From JBAZOY01 sp041648505 (GTDB taxonomy: Bacteria > Desulfobacterota > Syntrophia > Syntrophales > CG2-30-49-12): DNA of 11,765 nt. The notes beneath the pieces were generated by a model. That model worked only from the letters and a program-made list of their open reading frames with translations. It ran no database searches and had not been told where the DNA came from. This document shows, piece after piece, positions 5,717 to 11,765 of the stretch. The first letter of the stretch is position 1; each line of letters opens with the position of its first letter. Position numbers and translations under genes: made by a program. Where the stretch lies: positions 1-11,765 of the forward strand of contig JBAZOY010000068.1 in assembly GCA_041648505.1 (NCBI GenBank), read 5' to 3'.

Positions 5717-7032
5717 TCAGGGGGAGGTGATTTAGGGGCATCTGCGATGGTCTTTTTTATCAATTCTGCATATCTACCGGCGGCACCAACATTTGCGGTT
5801 ACCATCTTTTTTCCGTTTTCTCCTTTTTGGGTAAGAGTTTCGGTATCACTCATCAGACGAAGAATGCCCTTGAGCAGTTCTCTGCCGTTATGGATGGTGA
5901 TTCCTGCTCCTGTCTGCTCCAAAAGGGCCTTTTCCTCACTAAAGTCTTCCATTGACGGGCCGTAAAAGATAACCTTTCCCCAGGCAGCAGGTTCGAGGAT
6001 GTTCTGCCCGCCCTTTTGTACGAGGCTGCCCCCGCAGAAAACCACGGTAGCTAAACTGTATACCTTGAAGAGCTCGCCAATAACGTCAATGACGATAACC
6101 CGCTCGTTGAGATGTTCTTTGCCGCTAATAATTTCCGTCATCAAGATGCTGTCTCCAAACCCCATTTTTTTTACCAGGGCGAGGACTTCCTGCCCCCTTT
6201 CGACGTGGCGGACAACGATAATAAGTTTGAAATCCGGATAGGTCAAAAGTAGTTGCTCATACACCCAGAGAACAATCTTTTCTTCTCCCTCGTGGGTACT
6301 TCCAGCTACGAGGACATTTTCTCCTGGTGTGATATGCAACCTTCGACCAATGTCTGACTGCATGGAGGGGGATACATTCGCTGCCAGGCTGTCATACTTG
6401 GCATTACCAAGAACATGGATCCGAGAGGGCGGCGTTCCAAGAAGCTTCACCCGCTGGGCGTCAACCTCGGATATTACTCCTATTTCTTCAATGTCATTCA
6501 GGATGCCCTTCCAGAAAAACCTTGTCATAGAATATCTCCTGAAAGAGCGGGGGGAAATCCGCCCATTTATCATAACTATTCTCACATCCAGCTTCCGGCA
6601 GGTCCTGATAAAATTGGGCCAGAGTTCGGTCTCCGTAGGGATAAATATGTCCGGTTTCACCAGAGAGATAACCTTTCTCACAACATAGGGTATGTCGAGG
6701 GGATAGTAGATATAAGATGTGGCTATGGGGACGATCCGACGGGCCATTTCCTGGCCTGTTTCCGTGCTCGTGGAAAGGACGATACAGGCCTCAGGAAAAA
6801 GCTCTCTAAGAGATATGATAACCGGGGCTGCAGCTGTTACCTCACCTACCGATACAGCATGTACCCAAATCCTTGGCTTTCCTTTCATCCGGAAGATAAG
6901 ATCAGGCGAGATGAACCCGAATTTCTGACCGAGGCTTTTTCTGTACTTTCCCGTCAATATCATCTTTGCCAGATAATAAGGAACGGCAAGCAAGGCAGCT
7001 ATCCACAACAAAATATTGTATAATGCAAACAT
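5713..7032 (-). CDS. waaA: 3-deoxy-D-manno-octulosonic acid (Kdo) transferase WaaA/KdtA
   Basis: Adds Kdo from CMP-Kdo to lipid A precursor at the cytoplasmic face of the inner membrane, an essential step in LPS core synthesis. At 439 residues it is slightly over the usual length of about 425. An N-terminal hydrophobic segment (about 4-24) acts as membrane anchor. HAVSVGEV (58-65) contains the conserved catalytic Glu64. ETELWPN lies at 134-140, GSTHEGEE at 244-251, RHVERG at 275-280 and GGSLVQKGGQNILEPA at 334-349; the last two are the nucleotide-sugar-binding part of the GT-B fold. The tail DAPKSPPPD is proline-rich. The ATG start gives the expected MFALYN beginning, with only a weak GGGAT upstream. 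It diverges from rpe and converges on hflX with overlapping stops. Whether it adds one or two Kdo residues cannot be read from sequence. Confidence 0.95.
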   Translation of the reverse strand: MFALYNILLWIAALLAVPYYLAKMILTGKYRKSLGQKFGFISPDLIFRMKGKPRIWVHAVSVGEVTAAAPVIISLRELFPEACIVLSTSTETGQEMARRIVPIATSYIYYPLDIPYVVRKVISLVKPDIFIPTETELWPNFIRTCRKLDVRIVMINGRISPRSFRRYSMTRFFWKGILNDIEEIGVISEVDAQRVKLLGTPPSRIHVLGNAKYDSLAANVSPSMQSDIGRRLHITPGENVLVAGSTHEGEEKIVLWVYEQLLLTYPDFKLIIVVRHVERGQEVLALVKKMGFGDSILMTEIISGKEHLNERVIVIDVIGELFKVYSLATVVFCGGSLVQKGGQNILEPAAWGKVIFYGPSMEDFSEEKALLEQTGAGITIHNGRELLKGILRLMSDTETLTQKGENGKKMVTANVGAAGRYAELIKKTIADAPKSPPPD

Positions 7033-7074
7033 GCATCATCCCGACCAGCGCAGCAGTTACAGGCTACAGGTCTG

Positions 7075-7103
7075 CAGCTCCGGAAAAAAGTTGACAGCTC
7101 CGG
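7075..7103. repeat. direct repeat CAGCTCCGG, 20-bp period
   Basis: Two identical nonamers (7075-7083 and 7095-7103) are exactly 20 bases apart, about two helical turns. The second overlaps the last two bases of the -35 box of the rpe promoter. This placement fits tandem regulator sites on one DNA face, but two copies of a nonamer could be chance. Confidence 0.35.
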
Positions 7104-7119
7104 GGCAATGGGTTAGAGT
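7091..7119 (+). promoter_or_regulatory. sigma70-type promoter of rpe
   Basis: A consensus TTGACA (7091-7096), an ideal 17-base spacer and TAGAGT (7114-7119, a 4/6 match to TATAAT) predict a start near 7126 and a leader of about 37 bases. This is the best promoter match in the window. No equally good promoter for divergent waaA is visible on the other strand. Confidence 0.6.
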
Positions 7120-7162
7120 GCCTAATCTATATTCTCTATGCTGATTTTTAAAAGGACTTGCC

Positions 7163-7819
7163 ATGACAAAAATCGCCCCCTCTATACTTTCTGCAGATTT
7201 CAGCCGGCTGGGCGAAGAAATTTCTGCCGTGGAGCAAGCAGGAGCCGACTGGATCCACATCGATGTCATGGATGGCCATTTTGTCCCGAACATCACATTA
7301 GGCCCTGGCATCATTGCCTCACTGAGAAAGATTACTAAACTTCCCTTCGATGTGCACCTGATGATAGAAAACCCGCACCACTATATTGAGAGCTTTGCTG
7401 CTGCAGGAAGCGATATCATTACCGTTCATGTTGAGGCAACCAATCATCTGCACCGGAGTGTTGCCATGATCAGGGATATGGGGATCAAGGCCGGAGTTTC
7501 CCTCAATCCCGCAACTCCCCTTGTTCAGATTGAACCTATCCTTGCCGATCTGGATCTCCTGCTTATCATGACCGTCAACCCCGGCTTTGGTGGACAGAAA
7601 TTTATCGGCAGTGTGCTGCCGAAGATCGTAAAAGCAAAGGAAATGATTAATAAAATTTCTCCTGCTGTTTCCCTTGAAGTGGATGGAGGGGTAACCCTTG
7701 ACAATATTAAGACGATTGCCGAAGCTGGTGCAGATGTTGTGGTTGCGGGCACTTCAATCTTTGGGAGCAAGGATTACCATTTTACCATCGCGGCCATGAA
7801 GACCGTTTTAAATTCCTGA
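7163..7819 (+). CDS. rpe: ribulose-phosphate 3-epimerase
   Basis: Interconverts D-ribulose 5-phosphate and D-xylulose 5-phosphate in the pentose phosphate pathway; cytoplasmic TIM barrel with a bound divalent metal. At 218 residues it has normal length. The N-terminal signature APSILSADFSRLGEE (5-19) is intact. Metal and catalytic residues are all in place: His32 and Asp34 in HIDVMDGHFVPN, His65 in DVHLM and Asp174 in LEVDGG. The phosphate-binding loops NPGFGGQ (139-145) and GTSIFG (196-201) are also present. The start is supported by AAGGA at 7152-7156, six bases before the ATG, and by the strong promoter upstream. It is flanked by oppositely oriented genes and so is probably transcribed alone. 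Only 29 bases separate its stop from the convergent acyl-CoA dehydrogenase stop. Confidence 0.97.
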   Translation: MTKIAPSILSADFSRLGEEISAVEQAGADWIHIDVMDGHFVPNITLGPGIIASLRKITKLPFDVHLMIENPHHYIESFAAAGSDIITVHVEATNHLHRSVAMIRDMGIKAGVSLNPATPLVQIEPILADLDLLLIMTVNPGFGGQKFIGSVLPKIVKAKEMINKISPAVSLEVDGGVTLDNIKTIAEAGADVVVAGTSIFGSKDYHFTIAAMKTVLNS

Positions 7820-7848
7820 TCGAAATAGAAAACGGCAGGGAACGAATG

Positions 7849-8991
7849 TTATCTTGCCTGTAAGGCCCTGCCAATTGTTATTATTTCAGCTTCTTTAGTT
7901 CCTTCATATAATTCGAGAATTTTTGCATCGCGGTACCATTTCTGTACGGGATATTCATCAATGTAACCATACCCTCCGTGGAGTTCCACCGCATAATTAG
8001 CGCAGAAAACGGCAGTTTCACCACCGAAGTATTTTGCCATGGTAGCAAGTATATAGTCCGGGGTTCCCTGATCGATCGTCAAGGCCGCTCTGTATACGAG
8101 GCCTCTTAAAGCTTCTATTCTAACTGCCATTTCTGTCAGTTTCATCTGGGTTAATTGGAAAGAACCCAGAGGGGAGCCAAAAGCTGTTCTCTCCTTGACA
8201 TATTTGATACTTGTCTCGAGACATGCCTCCGACAAACCAAGGGCCTGAGCAGCGATCGTAATTCTCGTTGTATCAAAAAAGTGCATCAACTGGCGGAAGC
8301 CGTTGCCTTCTTTGCCAATAAGATTGGACTGAGGAACTCGGACATCCTCAAAGGCTATTTCCCCGGTGTCACTGGCACGGATACCCAACTTCCCGTGAAT
8401 CTTGTTCCTCGTTACACCCGGGGCATCAGCAGGGACAACGATGAGGCTGAAACTGTTGTGTTTCTTCTCCTCCGGGTTGGTAATACACTGGGCAACCATA
8501 AAATCACATACGGTCGCGTTTGTAATGAACATCTTACTCCCGTTAATAACATAGTCACCACCGTCTTTTACAGCCTTTGTCCTGTATCCTGCCACATCGG
8601 TACCGGCATTGGGTTCCGTATATGCCCCGGCAGAAACTTTGTCACCGCTGCATACAGGAGGAAGATAGGTCTTTTTCTGTTCTTCAGTTCCTTTTTGCAA
8701 AATCGCCTCACAGCCAAAGGAGGCGAGAACAACATTTGACCCGATTCCCATATCCACTTTGGATAGTTCTTCTGTAATTATGACATTGCCGAGAATACCC
8801 ACTCCTGAACCACCATATTCTTCCGGTATCCAGGCCCCGACAAGACCATTTTCTGCCGCCTTCTTGCAGATCTCAGGAGTGTACTTTTCCCCTTCATCAC
8901 AATCAAATGATACACTGGAAAATTCAGCCACGGCAAATTTATATGCCATATCCTGTAACATTTTCAATTCTTCCGTCAATTCAAAATCCAT
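7849..8991 (-). CDS. acyl-CoA dehydrogenase
   Basis: FAD-dependent enzyme making the 2,3-enoyl-CoA from an acyl-CoA and passing electrons to electron-transfer flavoprotein. At 380 residues it has the length of short-chain-type members. Three-part architecture: alpha N-domain (1 to about 120), beta middle domain with AYTEPNAGTD (123-132) and MFITNA (154-159), and alpha C-domain with RTAFG-SPLGSFQ (268-279) and LHGGYGYIDEYPVQKWYRDA. The catalytic-base position of the SCAD/MCAD group is filled: Glu363 in YEGT (362-365). A strong AAAAGGAGG (8998-9006, minus strand) sits six bases before the ATG. It is the second gene after the hydroxyacyl-CoA dehydrogenase (42-base gap), so the pair should be co-transcribed. 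The chain or ring substrate (short fatty acyl, cyclic carboxylate or other) cannot be assigned from sequence. Confidence 0.95.
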   Translation of the reverse strand: MDFELTEELKMLQDMAYKFAVAEFSSVSFDCDEGEKYTPEICKKAAENGLVGAWIPEEYGGSGVGILGNVIITEELSKVDMGIGSNVVLASFGCEAILQKGTEEQKKTYLPPVCSGDKVSAGAYTEPNAGTDVAGYRTKAVKDGGDYVINGSKMFITNATVCDFMVAQCITNPEEKKHNSFSLIVVPADAPGVTRNKIHGKLGIRASDTGEIAFEDVRVPQSNLIGKEGNGFRQLMHFFDTTRITIAAQALGLSEACLETSIKYVKERTAFGSPLGSFQLTQMKLTEMAVRIEALRGLVYRAALTIDQGTPDYILATMAKYFGGETAVFCANYAVELHGGYGYIDEYPVQKWYRDAKILELYEGTKEAEIITIGRALQAR

Positions 8992-9033
8992 CTGTTTCCT
9001 CCTTTTACCTTTCGGCTGCGCTTAAGGCATGTA

Positions 9034-9891
9034 TTATTTTTTGCTGTAATCGTACACTCCTTTTCCGGTCTTTCTGCCATAGCACCCTGCCCTGACCATT
9101 TTCCTCAATAGCGGAGCGGGCCTGTACTTATCTCCCAGTTCTTTGTGAAGCCCCTCCATAATATGCAGGAGAGTTTCGTTTCCGATCAGATCGGCTAAGG
9201 CAAGAGGGCCAATTGGATGATTGCAACCCAGAACCATTCCCCTGTCAATATCCTCGGCACTGGCGACACCCTCGTCCAGGAGATAGAAAGCCTCATTGAT
9301 CATCGAGCATAGAAGTCTGTTCACTGCAAAAGCAGGGGCTTCCTTTACTACGATAACCTCCTTGCCGATCTTTTTACCCCATTCTTTTGCCTTTTCGAGG
9401 CTTTCATCGGATGTCTGGAGGCCCCTGATTATTTCCAGGAGACGCATTACTGGAACGGGGTTAAAGAAGTGCGTCCCGATAAAGCGATCAGGCCTCTTCG
9501 TTGCCGCAGCCATCTCCGTGACGGAGAGCCCCGAAGTATTACTGAAGAACAGGCAGTGGGCAGGTACAATTTCTTCCAGTTCGGCAAAAACCTTCTTTTT
9601 GACCTCCATGACCTCAATAACCACTTCCACCACAACATCGGCATCTCCAGCAGCTTCCTTAAGATCTATGGTTGGTTTTATCCTGGACAGAATGCTATCC
9701 ATCTCCTCCTGGGTCTTCCTTCCCTTTTCAACATCCCGGCTCAGGCTTTTCTTGATTATCTTCATTCCATTGTCAATGAATCTCTGTTCAATATCCCGCA
9801 GGCTAATCTGGTAACCTGCCTGCGCACAGACCTGGGCAATACCACTCCCCATTAAGCCGGCGCCTAACACACAGATGTTCTTAATTCCCAT
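9034..9891 (-). CDS. 3-hydroxyacyl-CoA (3-hydroxybutyryl-CoA) dehydrogenase
   Basis: NAD(P)-dependent oxidation of (S)-3-hydroxyacyl-CoA to 3-oxoacyl-CoA, or the reverse; cytoplasmic. At 285 residues it matches the single-domain 3-hydroxybutyryl-CoA dehydrogenase (Hbd/PaaH) type. The Rossmann motif is GAGLMGSGIAQ (10-20). The catalytic pair is His141 in GTHFFNPVPVM and Glu153 in RLLEII. NTSGLSV, HPIGPLALADLIG (225-237) and RKTGKGVYDY (273-282) complete the C-terminal dimerisation domain. GNE replaces the GLD usual after ADLI. An in-frame GTG at 9894 lies only two bases from AAGGAGGT (9897-9904), so ATG 9891 is the better start. It is the promoter-proximal gene of a two-gene unit with the acyl-CoA dehydrogenase. 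The enoyl-CoA hydratase and thiolase needed for a full beta-oxidation round are not in the window. Confidence 0.95.
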   Translation of the reverse strand: MGIKNICVLGAGLMGSGIAQVCAQAGYQISLRDIEQRFIDNGMKIIKKSLSRDVEKGRKTQEEMDSILSRIKPTIDLKEAAGDADVVVEVVIEVMEVKKKVFAELEEIVPAHCLFFSNTSGLSVTEMAAATKRPDRFIGTHFFNPVPVMRLLEIIRGLQTSDESLEKAKEWGKKIGKEVIVVKEAPAFAVNRLLCSMINEAFYLLDEGVASAEDIDRGMVLGCNHPIGPLALADLIGNETLLHIMEGLHKELGDKYRPAPLLRKMVRAGCYGRKTGKGVYDYSKK

Positions 9892-9904
9892 CACCTACCT
9901 CCTT

Positions 9905-10205
9905 CCCGTCCTTTTGTCTGCAATTATCCCAGTTTCAATTAGGTGGGCAGACTAACAGATTTGCCGGATTGAAGTCAAGATAAAACAGTTACAGAAGTTA
10001 GGAATCAAAGGTCAGAAGTCAGAATAGAGTTACTATATGCTCCCAAACCTATTTCCAAGTTGAGCTATTAGAGCCAGCCCCTGAATGGATTTTGTTATTT
10101 TCTAGAAAAATATTATATACAAATCCAAGTAACGGCTATGCTTAGGGTTGAAATCTTTTGATAAAAATGGTAAATGGATAAAAAATTAAAGAGGATTTAT
10201 CAGAT
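9905..10205. other. AT-rich intergenic gap between hbd and the amidase gene
   Basis: About 300 bases without a supported gene on either strand. Besides the hbd-side elements it holds short GTCAGAA repeats near 10014-10025 and a perfect 12-base palindrome TTTTCTAGAAAA (10098-10109). There is also a weak plus-strand promoter (TTGTTA at 10092, TATACA at 10116, 18-base spacer) that could serve the amidase gene. A second weak option is TTGAAA at 10148 with TAAATG at 10171. No tRNA-like or terminator-like structure is seen. Confidence 0.5.
9916..9952. promoter_or_regulatory. inverted repeat GTCTGC-N25-GCAGAC upstream of hbd
   Basis: Six-base arms (9916-9921 and 9947-9952) flank 25 bases between the hbd ribosome site and a weak minus-strand promoter. 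That promoter would be TTGACT at 9978-9973 and TTAGTC at 9955-9950 with a 17-base spacer. An arm overlapping the -10 would suit a repressor of a fatty-acid operon, but both elements are weak. Confidence 0.2.
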
Positions 10206-11765
10206 ATGGTACGGGTGAAAGGTATCATCGTTTCTATAATCTTGCTGATGGCATTACTTTTGCCTTCTTGCTCCCTCGCACTAACAAAAATTCTCAATAT
10301 TCGTCATTGGGCTGCACCTGATCATACGAGAATCGTAATTGATACGAGTGAAGAAACTCAGTATAACGTTGAAAGGACGGAGCAAAAAATATCAATTGAT
10401 CTTAGAGGTACGGCTTTCCCCGAGACCATTCCAGCCGAGATCATCTTAAGCAAGCCAGGAATAGACAGAATTTTGCTGATGCAGCTTTCTCAAAGCGCTG
10501 TGAGGATTCAACTGTTACTAGCCAAGGATGTTGATGTAAAGGTATTTAAATTAAAAAAATTTCAGAATAAGCCGGACCGTGTGGTTGTTGATATTGAGTT
10601 CCCCGAGATTGAAAAAAAAGAAAGTGAGGAGAGGCAGCAGATCAAGGTATTAAGGAAGAATAAAATTATCGTTATTGATCCTGGTCATGGAGGGGATGAT
10701 CCCGGGGCGATTGGAAAAAATGGCATATATGAAAAGGATATTGTCCTGAGTATTAGCAGAAAATTAAGGAAAATCATGAATGAAATGGAAGGTTACCGTG
10801 CTTTCCTGACCAGGGATGGCGACTATTACGTACCCTTCAAAAAGAGGTTGAAGATAGCACGAGAATACGGTGCTGATCTTTTTCTGAGTATCCATGCGGA
10901 TGCCTCCTTGAACCGTAATGCCCGTGGAAGTTCTGTCTACTGCCTTTCCACCCGGGGGGCAAGTAGTGCAGCCGCAAAGGTTTTAGCGAACAAAGAGAAC
11001 CTGGCTGACATCATAGGAGGATCTTCGGATGCCGAAAGTAATAATGATGAAGCGGATCCTATTATCCTGAATATGTTTCAAACCAATACCATTAATATGT
11101 CAAAATGCTTTGGTACGGTTCTTCTCAAACATCTGGACACGGTAGGTCGCTTGAAATTTCACGACATTCAGGAGGCGCCTTTCATCGTTCTCAAACTTCC
11201 CGAAATTCCGTCTGCCCTGTTGGAAACTGCTTATATTTCGAATCCGAAGGAAGAAAAAATGCTGCAGAGTGAACAGTTTCAGGAGGAAATTGCCAGGATC
11301 ATAGCTTCCTCCGTTAGTGAATTTTTCTCTCTTCGCCCATCAGCAATTCCAAAACTTACAATAACAAAACAGGATGGCAGAACGGAATCTTCTTCCAATG
11401 ATTCATCAGGGAACAAACAATTCCACTTTCCTCTTACCTACAAGATCAAAAAGGGAGATACCTTAAGCAAGATTGCGGTGAAGCATAACACGACTCTGCA
11501 AGCACTGCTGGAACTGAATCAGATGAAGCTCAAAGATCCGTTGTATGTTGGTCGGGAACTGAAGATAGGTGAGTCGAAAGCGGATGAAAACGTACCGCTG
11601 AAGGCAGATGTTTCCCCTGCCCGGAAGACCAGGGTTTCTACCTACAAGATCAAAAAGGGAGATACCTTAAGCAAGATTGCGGTGAAGCATAACACGACTC
11701 TGCAAGCACTGCTGGAACTGAATCAGATGAAGCTCAAAGATCCGTTGTATGTTGGTCGGGAACTG
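10206..11765 (+). CDS. N-acetylmuramoyl-L-alanine amidase, AMIN + Amidase_3 + LysM (partial, open at right edge)
   Basis: Periplasmic AmiC-like zinc amidase that cuts the amide between N-acetylmuramic acid and the stem peptide, typically for daughter-cell separation. 520 codons are visible with no stop. Residues 1 to about 25 are a signal; LPSC at 19-22 partly resembles a lipobox, but Pro at -2 is atypical. An AMIN-type domain (about 27-131) follows, then Amidase_3 (about 153-375). The zinc ligands are His161 in IDPGHGGDDPGA, Glu176 in YEKDIVL and His230 in SIHADAS, with catalytic Glu340 in LLETAYISN. A Ser-rich linker leads to LysM modules at 411-454 and 479 to the edge, both beginning TYKIKKGDTLSKIA. 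The LysM modules should bind peptidoglycan. The start is supported by AAAGAGGA at 10188-10195, ten bases before the ATG. The two LysM modules are encoded by identical DNA. Confidence 0.95.
   Translation, partial: MVRVKGIIVSIILLMALLLPSCSLALTKILNIRHWAAPDHTRIVIDTSEETQYNVERTEQKISIDLRGTAFPETIPAEIILSKPGIDRILLMQLSQSAVRIQLLLAKDVDVKVFKLKKFQNKPDRVVVDIEFPEIEKKESEERQQIKVLRKNKIIVIDPGHGGDDPGAIGKNGIYEKDIVLSISRKLRKIMNEMEGYRAFLTRDGDYYVPFKKRLKIAREYGADLFLSIHADASLNRNARGSSVYCLSTRGASSAAAKVLANKENLADIIGGSSDAESNNDEADPIILNMFQTNTINMSKCFGTVLLKHLDTVGRLKFHDIQEAPFIVLKLPEIPSALLETAYISNPKEEKMLQSEQFQEEIARIIASSVSEFFSLRPSAIPKLTITKQDGRTESSSNDSSGNKQFHFPLTYKIKKGDTLSKIAVKHNTTLQALLELNQMKLKDPLYVGRELKIGESKADENVPLKADVSPARKTRVSTYKIKKGDTLSKIAVKHNTTLQALLELNQMKLKDPLYVGREL
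11435..11765 (+). repeat. exact 127-base direct repeat within the amidase gene (period 204)
   Basis: 11435-11561 and 11639-11765 are identical base for base, including synonymous sites. The offset is 204 bases (68 codons), so the frame is kept. Each copy encodes one LysM module. The intervening 77 bases encode most of the charged linker and are unlike the repeat. The base before the repeat differs (T at 11434, C at 11638). The right boundary is not visible because the window ends inside the second copy. Confidence 0.97.

Noticed and set aside
7834..7872. Inverted repeat GGCAGGG / CCCTGCC as a bidirectional terminator between rpe and the acyl-CoA dehydrogenase
   Set aside because: The loop is 25 bases, no T-run follows on either strand, and one arm lies inside the acyl-CoA dehydrogenase coding region.
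10014..10025. GTCAGAA repeats as a CRISPR or regulatory array
   Set aside because: Only two short imperfect units are present, with no repeat-spacer periodicity.

Overview
The window looks like chromosomal DNA of a Gram-negative anaerobic bacterium, most plausibly a Desulfobacterota (deltaproteobacterial) lineage near the syntrophs. Three things point there: Kdo transferase WaaA and a signal-peptide-bearing beta-barrel protein show an LPS outer membrane; HflX carries the long N-terminal extension I associate with these bacteria; and an acyl-CoA dehydrogenase sits beside a 3-hydroxyacyl-CoA dehydrogenase, as in fatty- or aromatic-acid degraders. The taxonomy is inference; no rRNA gene is present. 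Base composition is moderate, with AT-rich intergenic stretches at 1-196 and about 9900-10205.

Layout, left to right. 1-196 is an AT-rich leader with a good sigma70-type promoter. 203-2344 holds three plus-strand genes: a short RfbA-type sugar-nucleotidyltransferase, an RfbC-type cupin epimerase and a prepilin peptidase. 2345-2606 is a promoter plus a leader with potential secondary structure, followed by an outer-membrane beta-barrel gene (2607-3737). An fmdB-type zinc-ribbon gene (3842-4045) is tightly followed by hflX, whose most likely start is a rare ATT codon at 4067. hflX converges on waaA (minus strand, 7032-5713), and their stop codons overlap. waaA and rpe diverge from 7033-7162, which carries a near-consensus promoter for rpe. 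rpe converges on a minus-strand beta-oxidation pair transcribed hbd then acd (9891-7849). After a 300-base AT-rich gap an AMIN/Amidase_3/LysM cell-wall amidase begins at 10206 and runs off the right edge.

Together the genes cover envelope building (sugar nucleotides, Kdo transfer, outer-membrane barrel, septal amidase, pilin or pseudopilin processing), ribosome rescue (HflX), pentose phosphate metabolism (Rpe) and acyl-CoA oxidation. I see no tRNA, rRNA, CRISPR array, transposase or phage gene, and no clear new multi-gene system.

The points most worth a second look are: an exact 127-base repeat encoding two LysM modules that ends precisely at the window edge, which may reflect an unresolved assembly repeat; the ATT start of hflX; a possible JAB/MPN-like N-terminal domain in HflX; the leader upstream of the barrel gene; and 20-bp-spaced repeats overlapping the rpe promoter.
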